Positions 20,106-31,451 of a stretch of DNA of 64,000 nucleotides are shown piece after piece; positions within the stretch are counted from its first letter, which is position 1; every line of letters starts with the position of its first letter. The DNA lies in contig OY759214.1 in NCBI GenBank assembly GCA_963662175.1, positions 97,178,115-97,242,114 on the forward strand, in the 5' to 3' direction. The position numbers were made by a program, and so were the translations under genes. This stretch comes from Aradus depressus (lineage: Eukaryota; Arthropoda; Insecta; Hemiptera; Aradidae). The notes beneath the pieces are model-generated. The model saw nothing but the letters and a program-made list of their open reading frames with translations. It searched no databases and had not been told where the DNA came from.

Positions 20106-21278
20106 ATAACCATCTCTCCCTCTCGTGTGAGTGCAAATCACGTAATTAATAAAATAAATAAAATTGAGATCGAAAAATTATTAAATTGAAAATTATTTAA
20201 ATCGCGACTTTAATTAAACAATGCCTGAATAGCTGAAAGCACTCCCACGGGAAGAACGGTTACAAGATCCTAACGGTTAGTTGACATCAGTAATTAACAA
20301 TAATTAATTACTGTTGTCAACCAGAAGAAGCATGAGTGGGGGGGGAAATGAAATGAATCAAACCTATAACTTTAACATATTTATTTTAATGAGAACATAT
20401 TTACAAAACAACAATTGACTATATATAATTTGGCCGTGTGTCTGAAGGACTGAATTATAACTTAATTACGAGGTACCTCGATACGATATCCATGGCGAAT
20501 GACGGCGTGATCACCCTTTCTGGACTTCCCGTAGAAATCGTCTATTCACATAGTCCCTGAAGATCTGCGTAGTTTCGAGGGCACACCAGAAGTTACACCC
20601 CCACTGACTTTGCACCGTCCAAGATCAAAGTGTGTCTCTACGACTAATTCACATATTCAAACTGATATTACTTATAGAAAAGATACGTGGTGATCACCCA
20701 AGACATGAACGAAGAAAACTCAATTGACATATTTAAACTCAACTGTACAATATAAAAAGAACGTGGTGACCAGCCAAGACATGAACGAAGAAAGTACTTT
20801 CACATACTGAAACTAGGCTTTACAAAGAGAGGAACGTGGTGATCCACCAAGATATGAACGAAGAATGAGTAAAACGGGGAGTGGCTTCCGATATCTGACC
20901 GTGGTAGGGGACAGTTCTCCAGGCTTGATTGGTCGTCGGACTCCGCCCATTTTATTTCCAGCCAATCGCATATTACCAATTAACATCTGCCTCTAGTTGT
21001 GTGAAAACCTGGAGTAAGAAAAAAAACCTTTACTGCTTATTCCTTATACACCGGATGTAGACAATTATCTTGGCTTCCTTTCCATTGTGTCTCTATTATT
21101 CTTTATTTTCGCTCCCAGCGATCGCGATTCTCTCGCAGGCATCATTGGTTCCGAGCATTCTCTTCCAAATGCAATTCTCGTTTATTCAACACCACACAAC
21201 CCATACTTTGCTCCTAGCGATCGCGATCCTCTCATAGACATCGCCAGTTCTGAGCATTATCTATAGGGTAGACATGCT

Positions 21279-21281
<3 letters not shown>
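20106..21281 (-). repeat. 5' LTR
   Basis: Near-identical to 14090-15266. It contains the element's own promoter region, since the minus-strand start is at 21281. It carries the same duplicated AGCGATCGCGAT blocks and triple ACGTGGTGA blocks. Confidence 0.93.

Positions 21282-21322
<41 letters not shown>
21282..21322. repeat. (TA)n microsatellite, right flank of the LTR element
   Basis: Continuation of the TA repeat interrupted by the LTR element. Confidence 0.95.
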
Positions 21323-21325
<3 letters not shown>

Positions 21326-21734
21326 AAATACCAATCTATTTCCTTTGTATTTAAGCACTTTACATCTAAAATGATATTAAGATGATTAACTCATAATTAT
21401 AATTTATGGTGCTTGTAACACCTTTGATGAATAATGATACATAATAATAATTAATAAAATAGTATACTCTTCTGGATACAACAATAAACAAAGAACGAAT
21501 ACAATGTATTAATTCACGTTTGTGTTTGTATGTGATTGGGAAGTTACGAGCGGAAACATGAAATAAAAAAAAAATATATTTCTTATTTTTAATGTTCAAT
21601 ATATTTTTCACCCTGATCCATACACATTTCATGGCAATCTGTTTTAAATAAATGTCTACAGAAAAAACTTGATATGCAAACCAATATCGATACATAAAGT
21701 ATCAAATAACGATTATTCATTTTTTTCGACAACT
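21323..21734. other. AT-rich spacer
   Basis: Nothing recognised; the long minus frame here has no family resemblance. Confidence 0.35.
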
Positions 21735-22205
21735 CACATCAGACTGAAACGCATAGGCCTTAAAAGGAGATTTGGACGACTGAAATCAATCATCGGACGA
21801 CGATCGACATTATCGCTTGAAAACTAACTTCACACATACAACACTATACTGAAACCCATGGACTTACGGCATCGAGATATGGGGATCAGCCAAAAAATCA
21901 AATATACCACAATTCATTATAATACGCCAGGGCAATGCCTCATTTTACGTTTCCAATCTCACATGGCATAATGACCTGAATCCCATTAGTATCCTCTGTT
22001 ATCAGGACACGGTATCAACATTTTCACGACAAACTCCATCATCACGCCAATCCACTTATACAAGAATTATCCACAAACAGCCTCCCCACAAATCCACCAC
22101 GACGCCTCAAGCGGATATGATAGAGGGACCTGCTCCAGGACTAGCCTGGACTCCTCTTCGGTCACGTACCTTATCACTGCATTAGTTATCGCAATTGCTA
22201 ACGGC
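21735..22205 (+). pseudogene. Jockey-type LINE ORF2 C-terminal fragment
   Basis: Forward-strand counterpart of the better preserved copy at 40477-41163. Shared segments include GAGATATGGGGATCAGCC, TACGTTTCCAATCTCACATGGCATAATGACC and CGACGCCTCAAGCGG. Several frameshifts and stops interrupt it. It is 5'-truncated and ends in the element's short 3' UTR. Confidence 0.8.
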
Positions 22206-22229
22206 AAATGTTATGCCGTTGTAAATATA

Positions 22230-22900
22230 TAAATAAAATAAAATGAAATCATTTTTTAAAACATTAAATATTGTTTTTCTTCTAACAGTGCCAACATAGA
22301 TCTGATTAAATTTTAGAGGAAATTGGACGAAAATTGAGACCACTTTACGTTGGGCACTAAACGATTTTTTGCGGGTCGTCGGGTTTTCGAGATACATACC
22401 GAAAACTGTCTTGAAATGTCGTTTTGTAGACGTTTCCTTGATTTACCCGAAAATGGTCAATCCTATCGAAATATTGGTTCTTACCAGAAAGTTTTATTAT
22501 CAAATTTCCAATAGCCTATATGTCCTCAGTTTGGGATAGGATCAATACGACCAATGTTATAGAGACTCAAATAATGTAAAATAACTTTGTCAAGGAACTC
22601 TCTTTGGGGCCTAAGTACATTTTACAAAATGCCGCTTATATTTATGACCTAATAAAAACATTTTTCAAGTAAAAGTTGAAGAGACAAATTAAAGACACAC
22701 TTTATATGAAATAGTATTTTTCACAGGACGCCAGTTTTGCGAGATATATGCAGAAAAAAGCCCTGAAATATCGTAGACACATATTTTTAGACGTTTTTTT
22801 AATTTCCCCGAAAAGGGTTCGTCCTATTACGATTTACTTTCATCTACCCAGTAATGCCAGTAAAAAATTTATTTACTAAAAATTTTAAAATGGCCACATC
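22230..22900 (+). repeat. Family B long copy
   Basis: Holds two successive blocks of the form CGGGTTTTCGAGATACAT...TGTCTTGAAATGTCG and CCAGTTTTGCGAGATATATG...GCCCTGAAATATCG, then TTCATCTACCCAGTAATGCCAG. The core repeats about 370 bp apart. Confidence 0.65.
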
Positions 22901-23160
22901 ACATAGATATTTTTTTATCATTTAATTCACAATTTATTTTTTATTATTTAATTATACTTACTTTACTGTCAGCCATCATAGTTAGTCGTATACAGTAGCT
23001 GTATTTGATAAGTTCATTATCTCATAGCCTCACTTAATAAATGAATAATAACATAAGCTCAGTTAAAGTAAATTACTCCATAATTATTCATAGGTTGGAA
23101 TCAAAAAACAAAATTTCATTGGACTTAATTAATTTTACCTAATTATTGTAATGTATTAAG
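22901..23160. other. AT-rich spacer
   Basis: Nothing recognised. Confidence 0.35.
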
Positions 23161-23164
23161 TAGG

Positions 23165-23460
23165 TACGTATAATGAATCTAAAACATTACCTGTCCGACG
23201 GAAATTCTTTTTGAGTTAAGCCTCTTCCCATTGGCTGATTTGGATGAGAGACAATTGGTGTCGTCGTTAGAGGGTTCTGGATTCACATATAAAATTTCTT
23301 GTCGATATATACACTCTAGTTATCGTGTTTACAGACAAACACACATACCTGTAGTCAGACATTTTTTTTTTCATATTTGGAATCTAGAGGTCGGAAAACA
23401 TGAAATTTCGCATCGAATTTTTTACCGATTACATAACTTCCCCTATACTTCGAATACTAT
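23165..23460 (-). repeat. Family A, left half, reverse orientation
   Basis: Ends at the family's hairpin end with CCGATTACATAACTTCCCCTATACTTCG near 23425-23455, and carries TGTCGATATATACACTCTAGTTATCGTG inside. Confidence 0.75.
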
Positions 23461-24255
23461 ATTTGTCCCCTCGCTGGCATTCTTTCATTCCTATTGAGAA
23501 AATCTTGTGAGAAGTTTGAGAAATTTTCTCCCCTGGAATTGTGCGGTACATTTCATGCATAAGGTATGAATGTGAGTTCCATATATTCATTTTTTTCTTT
23601 TTCTTTTTCTGATCTAGCCCAAAAACTTTTTGATCTAGAAAATGTTTTTTCGTTGACATTTCGGAATGAGACAGAACGGGGAATAGTTGCGCCCCCCTTC
23701 CTATGCCACTTTCATGTCCATCAGATGATATTAATAACAGGGTGGCGCCATGTAGATAGTGTCACCTCCCTATCCATCCCATTCTACTTAGTGTAAGGAT
23801 GTTAAACCTCTTCACCACCCTCCTTCCACACACAAAAGCAATATCCCTTCATATTAAATCTTTTTTTTTTCACTTAGCTTTTTCAATATAGGAAGTCAGT
23901 GTCATATCATGTGTCATGTCACTTAACTGCTCCTGACATGTGTGTCACACTGCTTAACATATTATCACCTCACAATTTATTCGGATGAACATAACTCTGG
24001 GAGATATTGGCGGGGCTTTGTGAGCTGACAGTGAAGATAAAATAAGGGGGTTTAACTTCGATAAGAATATGGAATGGAAGCAGGTGACAATCTGGTTGAA
24101 GAGGATGCAAACCCAAGGAAGATCGGAGTTTAACAGTCTCTACCTCGAGCATGATGTATATTCGTTCGCTTTCTCCTCAGAGTTTCATTACGGCAAATGA
24201 ATACTAAAAAATCATTTGGAAGGGGGTGCACACTAAGATGTTTACACATGAAAAA
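23461..24255. other. Unassigned, apparently low-copy sequence
   Basis: No repeat family or coding domain recognised, including in the GC-richer patches at 23690-23800 and 23990-24160. Confidence 0.35.
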
Positions 24256-24261
24256 AAAACA

Positions 24262-24522
24262 GTTATTATGACTCATGCCTGGCTTTAAATACGTCGTCGT
24301 ATCACCTACTACCGGAGCATCCTTTCATCACTCTGGTGGATATGAGCCCGACTCTACTATGGGGGTCCAAAATTTTATTTACCTGACATTGTACAGGCTC
24401 AGGACCCTCGCTTAATGTCCCATCCGAAGGATGGCGTCCTTAAGTTTATTTTGCCACCCAGATAAAATAAACTAACCTGGGTTTCGAACCAGCGAACTTG
24501 AGCTCAGTAGGCATGCAGGCAT
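24262..24522 (-). mobile_element. SINE family 1 copy
   Basis: Complete order in reverse: tail GTTATTATGACTCATGCC at the left, body GTCCCATCCGAAGGATGGCG, then the tRNA-like head with box B (GGGTTTCGAACC) at the right. The outermost head and part of the middle have decayed. Confidence 0.85.
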
Positions 24523-25944
24523 AACATTGAGAAAAAATAGAAAAAAAATCATAGAAAACAACAATAAAAGATAAAATTTAATTGGATACAAATGGTCTTA
24601 AAACAATAAATAAGTTTAAATTACATGAAAGTTAATTGAAGGGAAAATAAAAGAAATTATCAAATAACTCTCAAAGGTTTCTTTTTCACTGTCATATAAA
24701 CGTTAAATCCTTCTCAAAACATCATGACACAGGAGTTTTTGCAACATTATTGATCATATTTATCATTTTAGTAAATTTAACTAAAATATCAATATTACTA
24801 ACTATAAAATGATCTTCCGGTCAGAAACTTTTAGGTTAAGATGCTTCGACAGCTTAAATTTGTCGCAATAAATAAAATGTGTGGTAAAAGAAAATAGTAT
24901 AGCAGTGTAAATCTAATAAAATATATATTTCAATATATTATTACATGATATTATATAATATTGTTATTAATATATAATAATAATAACTGCTGAAAATATC
25001 GATCAATAAATAATATATTTGTTGACACATTGTCATAACAAATAATATAATGTTTTAACCCATTTCAGGAGATACCGATCAGCTTATTTAATTTTTAAAT
25101 GACAAAATTAATCTACAAATGAATACGAATCGAAGCATTTCAACAACAAATTCGAAAACTACCATCGACGCTGTATTCTCGCGGTATTTAGAGACACTAC
25201 AATCACAGTTGTATATATCTTATTTTAGCTATCACAAACCTATAATTTCATGTATAAAAGAAATTGAAGAATAGTTTTGAAAGTTTAATTCCTCATACTA
25301 CTTTTCTTATTGTGTATAAAACAAAATCAGTGCACGACAGCAAATTTTTTAAATTAAAGCAGATGTTTACACATCCATTCTCGTGAGTACAGCTTCACTC
25401 ACACATTTGGTTTTTTTTTTATTTTTTCGAAATTGTTTCTCTGAATTTACTAGCAACACATACAAGGCAGGGTATGTTGAATTAAAAGAACAGTTTGGAT
25501 GAGGTCTACTTGGAAGTGGAGTGGGCCATTGTCCAACATCCTTACGTGGTTTCAGAGGTGACAAAAGAAGGATCCAGCACGAAGAGTGGAAGAAATTAGG
25601 AGTCATTTAGAGGAACTCAACAGAGGGGAGAATTTAGCGCTTTCAAGACGAGCTCTAACCACAACGAGGTCATTCAGCTAGACTGCCCTGCCCCAAATTC
25701 ACTCTCACTCACTTTCATAACTAGAAATTTAATAAGCATCATTTTTAGAGTGTTATCACAAAGTTTTTTTGTTTTTTTTTTATTGTTTAAAGGGTTAACC
25801 CCTATACAATTGAGTCAGTGACCATTACTTTTACAATATTAACATAATAATGACACATATAAAATAATACACATATAAAACAATAATGACATACATAAAG
25901 GAACCTTTAACAAACTAAATAAATAACATAAATAAATAAATACA
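24523..25944. other. Unassigned AT-rich stretch
   Basis: No gene or named repeat recognised in 1.4 kb. Short ATAT-rich runs lie near 24920-25050. Confidence 0.35.
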
Positions 25945-26315
25945 TCAATAAATTGCTCCATGAAGACCTAAAAATCCCAACCGTCCAAGAACTCGTCCAA
26001 TCCCGATTCTTAAATTTCCCCAATAAACTTTCATCCCATCCTAACCCATTTGCACAAGTCCTATCCTCTCAATCCCATCCTGACAATCCTCCATGCCGTC
26101 TGAATAGGAGGTGGCCTCGAGATCTTCTAAGTGAAATCTAAACATTGTACTAGTTTAGAAACTAGGGGAGTGTCAGCGCTGGCTGACCTCTCCCAACATG
26201 TGGCATAGACACTCATTCACAGTTACCATATTTGCTCATTATATTAAATGTATATACATTGCAAATAAATGAATAAAAAAAAATTAAATAAATAAATAAA
26301 AAAAGTATAAATACA
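25945..26315 (+). pseudogene. Jockey-type LINE C-terminus plus 3' UTR and A-rich tail
   Basis: The open frame to 26141 ends RLNRRWPRDLLSEI. The R-L-(K/N)-R-(R/Q)-W-x-R-D-L signature closes ORF2 in this group, and three other copies in the window share it. A 3' UTR of about 130 bases and a tail made of AATAAA/AAAT repeats follow. The copy is 5'-truncated to its last 60 codons, so it is dead on arrival. No target duplication was identified. Confidence 0.78.
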
Positions 26316-26423
26316 ATTAGTAATTAGGTACAAATTAATAATAATAATACTGTAACAAAGACAGTAAATATGGAGTGGAGATGTAGGTATTGGATATCAA
26401 TATAATATGGAAGTTGAAGTACA

Positions 26424-26750
26424 TTATTCATTAACAATGAATGATCTAAGTTTCAGAGCGCTGATCAAATAATAGAAAATGTTTGAGATATCATTCTTAT
26501 TTTGGGCCAGGAGTAATGTATGTAAGTTGGATCGGTCTATACTGATACTGTGAGGCAGGAAGTGGCTTCTAATGGGGTAGTACTTATATAGGACAGGATA
26601 TTAACAGGTGGTATAAGTCTTCCAATTCATTTTTATTGCAGATTGTACAAAGTTCCTGGGGATTAATTAAGGGTGTATACATTATTTTTGTAACTGATTT
26701 TAAGATAGTATTTGCCAGATAGTACTTGCGGTCACAAAGTTCCAATCACA
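26424..26750 (-). pseudogene. LINE ORF2 C-terminal zinc-cluster fragment, frameshifted
   Basis: The minus strand encodes LCDRKYYLANTILKSVTKIM, then the Cys/His cluster ELCTICNKNELEDLYHLLISCP, an arrangement (CxxC...H...C) that sits after the RT thumb in many LINEs. A stop follows at once, but the adjacent frame continues for about 50 codons with the expected tail (ISALKLRSF) to a TAA at 26424-26426. One frameshift therefore separates two halves of a once continuous frame. It is different from the Jockey-type copies nearby, and the clade is unknown. Confidence 0.65.
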
Positions 26751-27399
26751 TAGAAGCACACTGACTCAAGACCTCAAAATGTTTAACTTCGATGAAACTC
26801 GATCTCAGATTTTTACACGATTACAATACTTTATCCTGTAGGTATAAGAAAGTAATATTTTCTACCGCAGCCTTGACAAAGCTCAAGATATGTTCCACAA
26901 TTAACACATTTTTAAATACCTTTCTATAAATAGTTAAAGTTTTATTTTTTCCCCCACATTGAAGATGCAGAAGAAATATAAACTGTATTAAGATGCTGTG
27001 AACAAAGAGAAGCCATTAAGACAACGTAAATACTGTCAAGACAAAAATACAAAACAACATCAAAACGAATTGAGAGGATTCAAGTGTTTTGCAGATCATT
27101 GGGAAATGTGGTTACGATTGTGGCTCAAATTGTGCCTTTCTGCGAAGGTCATTGAAGCAGAAGGAAAATTTAATTTTCTATGCTTAAATAGAAAAGTTAA
27201 TTTCCTGGGACGGGCGGCACTAAACCGAAGGTTGGAGTGGAGAGTTCATATTGAGGCCACCTCCTGCCAGGAGCCAGGAATCTGAACAGAGAACTACCTG
27301 GCGAAGAAGTGGCCCCGAAAAGGAGGGAGAAAAAGGTGTATATCGTAAGCTATTTCAGCCTCAACTTGAGGCTCTGCACAAACAACTATCGACTTTTTT
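26751..27399. other. Unassigned; open forward frame without recognised domain
   Basis: A forward frame at 26998-27285 contains NRRLEWRVHIEA but no recognised family. It may be an eroded element. Confidence 0.25.
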
Positions 27400-27955
27400 C
27401 ACAGGTTGTAAAATAAAATATAGTTTGACCTCTCACAAATTTAATATGAAGATGGGTGTTGTAGTGAGAAGTGATTATTTCACAGGTTGTCAAATAAAAT
27501 ATAGTTTGACCTCTCACAAATTTAATATGAAGATGGGTGTTGTAGTGAGAAGTGATTATTTCACAGGTTGTCAAATAAGATGTAGTCTGACCTCTCACAG
27601 ATTTTTATTACTATTAGCTAGCCGGCTTTCGAGGTTGCCCTCATCATCAGGCAGTCTGATAAAAAAAAAAAGGAGGACTCCGTTCTCCCAGTTGTGACTC
27701 AGATGGTGGACAGGAATAACTTATCTGTCCCCATACATGAAATTTGAAATTGTTAAAGTTTTTAGATTGTTTTATTTATTTATTTTTATTATAAATTTTA
27801 AATTTTATTTACTAAAATATTTTAATTTTCATTCAAATTTCAAAATTTTATTTTATCAGACTGCCTGATGATGAGGGCAACCTCGAAAGCCGGCTAGCTA
27901 ATACAAATCTGTGAGAGGTCAGACTACATTTTATTTGACAACCTGTGAGATATCA
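27400..27955. mobile_element. Penelope-like foldback E1 with 81-bp tandem repeats
   Basis: Units starting CACAGGTTGT lie at 27400, 27481 and 27562: two full 81-bp copies and a partial third. The third leads into CCTCTCACAGATTTTTATTA...AGCTAGCCGGCTTTCGAGGTTGCCCTCATCATCAGGCAGTCTGATAAAA, whose inverted partner lies at 27852-27950. A 190-bp AT-rich loop separates the arms. Each arm contains CCTGATGATGAGGGCAACC|TCGAAAGCC. The same foldback occurs at 48396-49093 and 58859-59257. Penelope membership is inferred from the motif and from the GIY-YIG remnant at 45.8 kb. Confidence 0.75.
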
Positions 27956-28150
27956 CAAATTTTATTGATATTTCCTAGATGGCATTCAAAGTTCCCCTCC
28001 ACATCAGGCAGTCCACAAAAAAACCCATCATTTAGCGATAAAGAAACAGGTTTGTTGGTTAAAATCCATAAAATATTGTAAAAATAAAGAGTTAAATAAA
28101 TTAAATTATTAAAAAGTAACAAAATAAAATTGATATAAAGACTTTAAAAA
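27956..28150 (-). repeat. Diverged family E arm
   Basis: TCCTAGATGGCATTCAAAGTTCCCCTCCACATCAGGCAGTC and ACAGGTTTGTTGGTTAAAATC resemble a reverse E arm as at 48396-48620, strongly mutated. Confidence 0.55.
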
Positions 28151-28339
28151 CAAGCAGGTTCTCGGATGTCTGTTTTTCGACTAAGAGCGGCCCTTGAGGT
28201 CCACACGGCAAACTTCCCAGCATCATATAAAAATCAGTAGTAATAATTTTGCTTCGGGCCCTCCCCCATTAAAACTTATAACCTAATCGAAAACCATTAC
28301 GAACGAAAGTTGTAGAGAAAACTATAACGCACGTTTTGT

Positions 28340-28830
28340 ATTAATACGTTTTTTCAAAGGGGGCCCGGTTTGCGAGATACATACCGAAAACAGATCCAAA
28401 ATGTTCTGAAACATATTTTTTTTAAAGTTTGCTTACTTTACGCACAAAACGTAAGTCCTATCGAATAAATTGGTTTACCAGAAATGTTCCTTAATAAATT
28501 TCCAATTATAAAAGTTAGATTTGGGGCAGAACCAATACGATCAATGTTATAATAGCGTTCCAAAAAGGTAAAATAACTATTCGTAGGGAATAATTTAAAG
28601 TAATTTTGAAATTTTAATGCATATTTTATTATTGATATTTCTTCTCCCTTTCATTTTTCTGAAAATCATTTCAAAATGGCGTCACTGGATATAAGAAAGT
28701 CACTCTCACAAAGAAAAACGCCAACACATTACTTTATATATATACTTTATATATACCAGTTATGAAATGATTTTGAGAGGAAGAGTGAGAGAGAGTCTGT
28801 ACAAACATGGTTGGTATAAGAAAGTCCTGT
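28340..28830 (+). repeat. Family B copy
   Basis: Contains GCCCGGTTTGCGAGATACAT, GTCCTATCGAATAAATTGGTT, GGATATAAGAAAGTCACTCTCA and GGTTGGTATAAGAAAGTCCTGTTAT. Confidence 0.7.
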
Positions 28831-28964
28831 TATCAAATAATATTTTTCATAAATTTAACACGAGTAAAAAAATAGAAGGAAAAATTACACTTTTTTTATT
28901 TTTTATTGGCTTTAATTACGATGCATAATAGCAAAGTGTCTTTAATGTTTTATCTAGTTATTTA

Positions 28965-29095
28965 CAATATCCGTGGCAGCGGGAGGAAGTTTTATCTACG
29001 AAATAAAACTTAATCCCGGACGAGATTCGAACACGGAACCGTGATGAAACCATGCGACTAAAGCCCTACGCTCTAGCCAGCAAGGCCACAGTGAC
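28965..29095 (-). mobile_element. SINE family 2 (second tRNA-like head)
   Basis: On the minus strand the sequence starts TCACTGTGGCCTTGCTGGCTAGAGCGTAGG, with an A-box-like TGGCTAGAGCG, continues to a B box GTGTTCGAATCTC, then CGTCCGGGATTAAGTTTTATTTCG. Spacing of the boxes fits a tRNA-derived pol III promoter, and the head differs from family 1. Confidence 0.65.
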
Positions 29096-29159
29096 CCAAA
29101 AAAAATTACGCATTTCATGATATTAATATACATTATGGCCATAATTTCTTGTTAGATTA

Positions 29160-29887
29160 CCCAGGTGGAAATTTCAAATTGGCCCGTCAATGGCCCAATA
29201 CTGGCAGTAAAATGTCGACCGTTGACCGCCAATCGTCGGCGCGATGTTGGGAAAAGAACGCTAATTTACCTTGCGCCAGAACTGGCAGTCGAGCGTAGGC
29301 GCAACGTTGGGCCTACAATTGGCCGACTATATAACTTAATTATCGATTATAATCGATAATTAATAATATAGTCGGCCAATGCAATAATTATAATTATTGT
29401 AAATACCCTCGTGATTCCATCAATTACCAATAAAAACAACATTTTTAATTGAAAAACGTATTTTTATTTTACTTTTCTACATTATTATTTAAGAATATCA
29501 TTACTCTTGTTAAACCAATTCCATTGTATGATTCAAAAATAGAAAGTAAATGCGATTTTCATGATGCTATATTTAGTACTAAATTATTCATTGTTATTAA
29601 TATGTTTATATGTTTATTTCATTTTCAGCGACAATCGGCTTTTTAGTGCTGTTATAAAAAAAACACCAGTAATGGGAAGTAAAAATAAAGGATAGTCGAT
29701 GGCCAGTATTGGGCCAGAGTCGAGCCGTTTACGTTGTTTTCCATTTTTGAATAGTCATCGGCATTTCATCGGTCGACAAAATTAACCAATATCGGGACTA
29801 CACTGGATGGCGACCTTTGATTGCCAGTTCTGGCCCAAGCTTGGGCCATTTATAATGATCGGCGAAATCTGGAAATTTCCACCTGGG
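29160..29887. mobile_element. Non-autonomous TIR element, TA-flanked, with GC-rich subterminal arrays
   Basis: The ends CCCAGGTGGAAATTTC and GAAATTTCCACCTGGG are perfect inverses flanked by TA. Inside each end are clusters of TTGGCC, GGCCCAA, CGACCG, CCGCCAATCGTCGG and CGTTGGGCC. At 29319-29369 the motif AGTCGGCCAAT and its inverse surround a palindromic ATCGATTATAATCGAT centre. No transposase is present. The superfamily is uncertain. Confidence 0.8.
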
Positions 29888-29893
29888 TAGCTT

Positions 29894-30224
29894 TTATGAA
29901 TCTGGCTTTAACTACGAGGTTATATCGCTATATCGCCTACTACCAGAGCGCTTTCGTCACTCTGGTAGACAAGAGCCCGACTCTACTGTGGGAGTCCTAA
30001 ATTTTGCCTACCCTAAATTTTTATTCACCTAGGTTAGGGGTTTTTAACGAGTACCTGACATCGTACAGGCTCGGGACCATCGCTTAACGTCCCATCCGAA
30101 GGACGGCGTGCTTAAGTTTATTTTAACTCCCAGATAAAATAAACTAGGGGCTCGGTCGGGCTACGAACCCACAACCTTGAGCTCAGAAGTCAAGCACGCA
30201 TACCACTGAGCTACCGGCGCCCTC
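29894..30224 (-). mobile_element. SINE family 1, near full-length
   Basis: Reverse copy with the intact head at the right (TACCACTGAGCTACCGGCGCCCTC ends at 30224), B box, body and CTGGCTTTAACTACGAGG tail at the left. There is a short local duplication of TATATCGC near 29922. Confidence 0.9.
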
Positions 30225-30635
30225 TAATTTCTTGTTGATAGGTTATATAATAATATTATAGTCTGGGTCGTGACGCCTTATTCCTAAATTCCATCTGTCC
30301 CTTTCCAGAAATGGTATCTAGTTATATTCAATGAATATTTTATGCAATTTCTTAGTTCATTTTTGGAGTGTCAAAATGTTTGACAGGATAATTTTCGAAG
30401 ATGATTGACGCTGGGGATATGACAGCTCGACATTTGTGACAAACGTTGAAATGAAGAAGGGATGAATGGGATCATTTCTAATCAAAATATCCTGAAATGT
30501 TCAGCTAAATTTTTAGTCTCTGTTGGTCCTTTGCAATTCAATGCAAATCAAATCACAGTAAAAAAAAAAATTAATAATAAAAAGGATTATTCGATTATTA
30601 TCAAATATTAAAAAAAAAAAAAAAAAAAAAAAACA
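30225..30635. other. Unassigned; poly(A) run at 30603-30633
   Basis: No gene. The A-run may be the tail of an unrecognised retroposon. Confidence 0.35.
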
Positions 30636-31440
30636 GTGGCTTGGTTCAAACACATATTGGGCGGTTGAGAATGAAAAAGGAATTAAAGAGGGAAGACTTA
30701 CGGGGTGGTAGAAGACATCCCCTCAGACTGAACGACACCATACTGAAGACTGGGTTGGAAGTAGAGTGCTAAAGATAGTCCATCCTGGCATGAGAGAATA
30801 AAGACCCCGGGCGTAGAAGGCGGTTTGTTGAAGGAAACTGTTGGCTCCAACCGTAAACATCAATCAGTGGCTAGGTTGGTCCAACCACAAACTGGGCACT
30901 TAGATTGGACAACTGTTATGGAAACACAACTGGAATTAAAGAGAGACGACTCACGGGGCGGTAGAAGACATTTGCTCGGACTGAACGACCCCATACTGAA
31001 GACTGGGTTGGAAGTAGTGTGCTAAAGATAGTCCATCCTGAGCTATAACCACCATGGATACTATCATGGTCCAACGAGAAATTGGGCAACTAGGGGGAAA
31101 ACAGGAGAAATAAAAATGAGAACACATCTCCTCAGGCTGAACGTCACCATCATGATGGAGGGGGTGCGCTGAAGATAGTACATCCTGGTAAAGATCAGAC
31201 ATCAGAGCTATCAATTGTCACGGTGACTGAGTGCAGATAAGGGTAGAAGACATCGAGTCTGGCAAAAGACACTCCTTCCTGATCAAGATCAAGCATCAAA
31301 GCTATCAGCGGTGACCGAGTGCAGATGGGAGACTGAACGACGCCATAGTGCACACCAGGTTGGTGGGAGTATGCTAAAGATAGCCCTGGCATACGCAGTG
31401 CGCTAGGTGTAGATGGGGATTTGATGAATGAAACGACAGA
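30636..31440 (+). repeat. Degenerate tandem array, units of about 150-250 bp
   Basis: The core (G)ACTGAACGAC(x)CCATACTGAAGACTGGGTTGGAAGTAG and GTGCTAAAGATAGTCCATCCTG is repeated. Core starts at 30726 and 30979 are exactly 253 bp apart; weaker copies follow near 31135 and 31330. Units share GGAATTAAAGAG and GGTAGAAGACAT. There is no recognised origin. Confidence 0.75.
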
Positions 31441-31451
31441 GACATAACACG

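Larger units (their letters stand above)
14090..21281 (-). mobile_element. Non-autonomous Ty3-type LTR retrotransposon, 7.2 kb
   Basis: Two direct repeats of 1177 and 1176 bp bound the element. Read on the minus strand the order is 5' LTR (right), tRNA-Lys primer site, leader, gag, frameshift, ORF2, a 1.76-kb non-coding segment, polypurine tract, 3' LTR (left). RT, RNase H and the integrase core are absent, although both remaining ORFs are open. The LTRs differ only by a small cluster of changes at one edge and one substitution that I could find (14970 versus 20983), so insertion is recent. It lies in a TA microsatellite, which hides any short target duplication. It would depend on a complete relative for RT and integrase. 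Confidence 0.93.

Noticed and set aside
27400..27600. CRISPR-like direct repeats
   Set aside because: Contiguous 81-bp units without spacers, in a eukaryotic foldback element.
27850..27910. Confident call of a hammerhead ribozyme in the E arms
   Set aside because: An extra base before stem II and only four pairs in stem I; I keep it as a hypothesis in the findings.
27965..28150. Independent gene on the minus strand
   Set aside because: Sequence is a diverged E arm.
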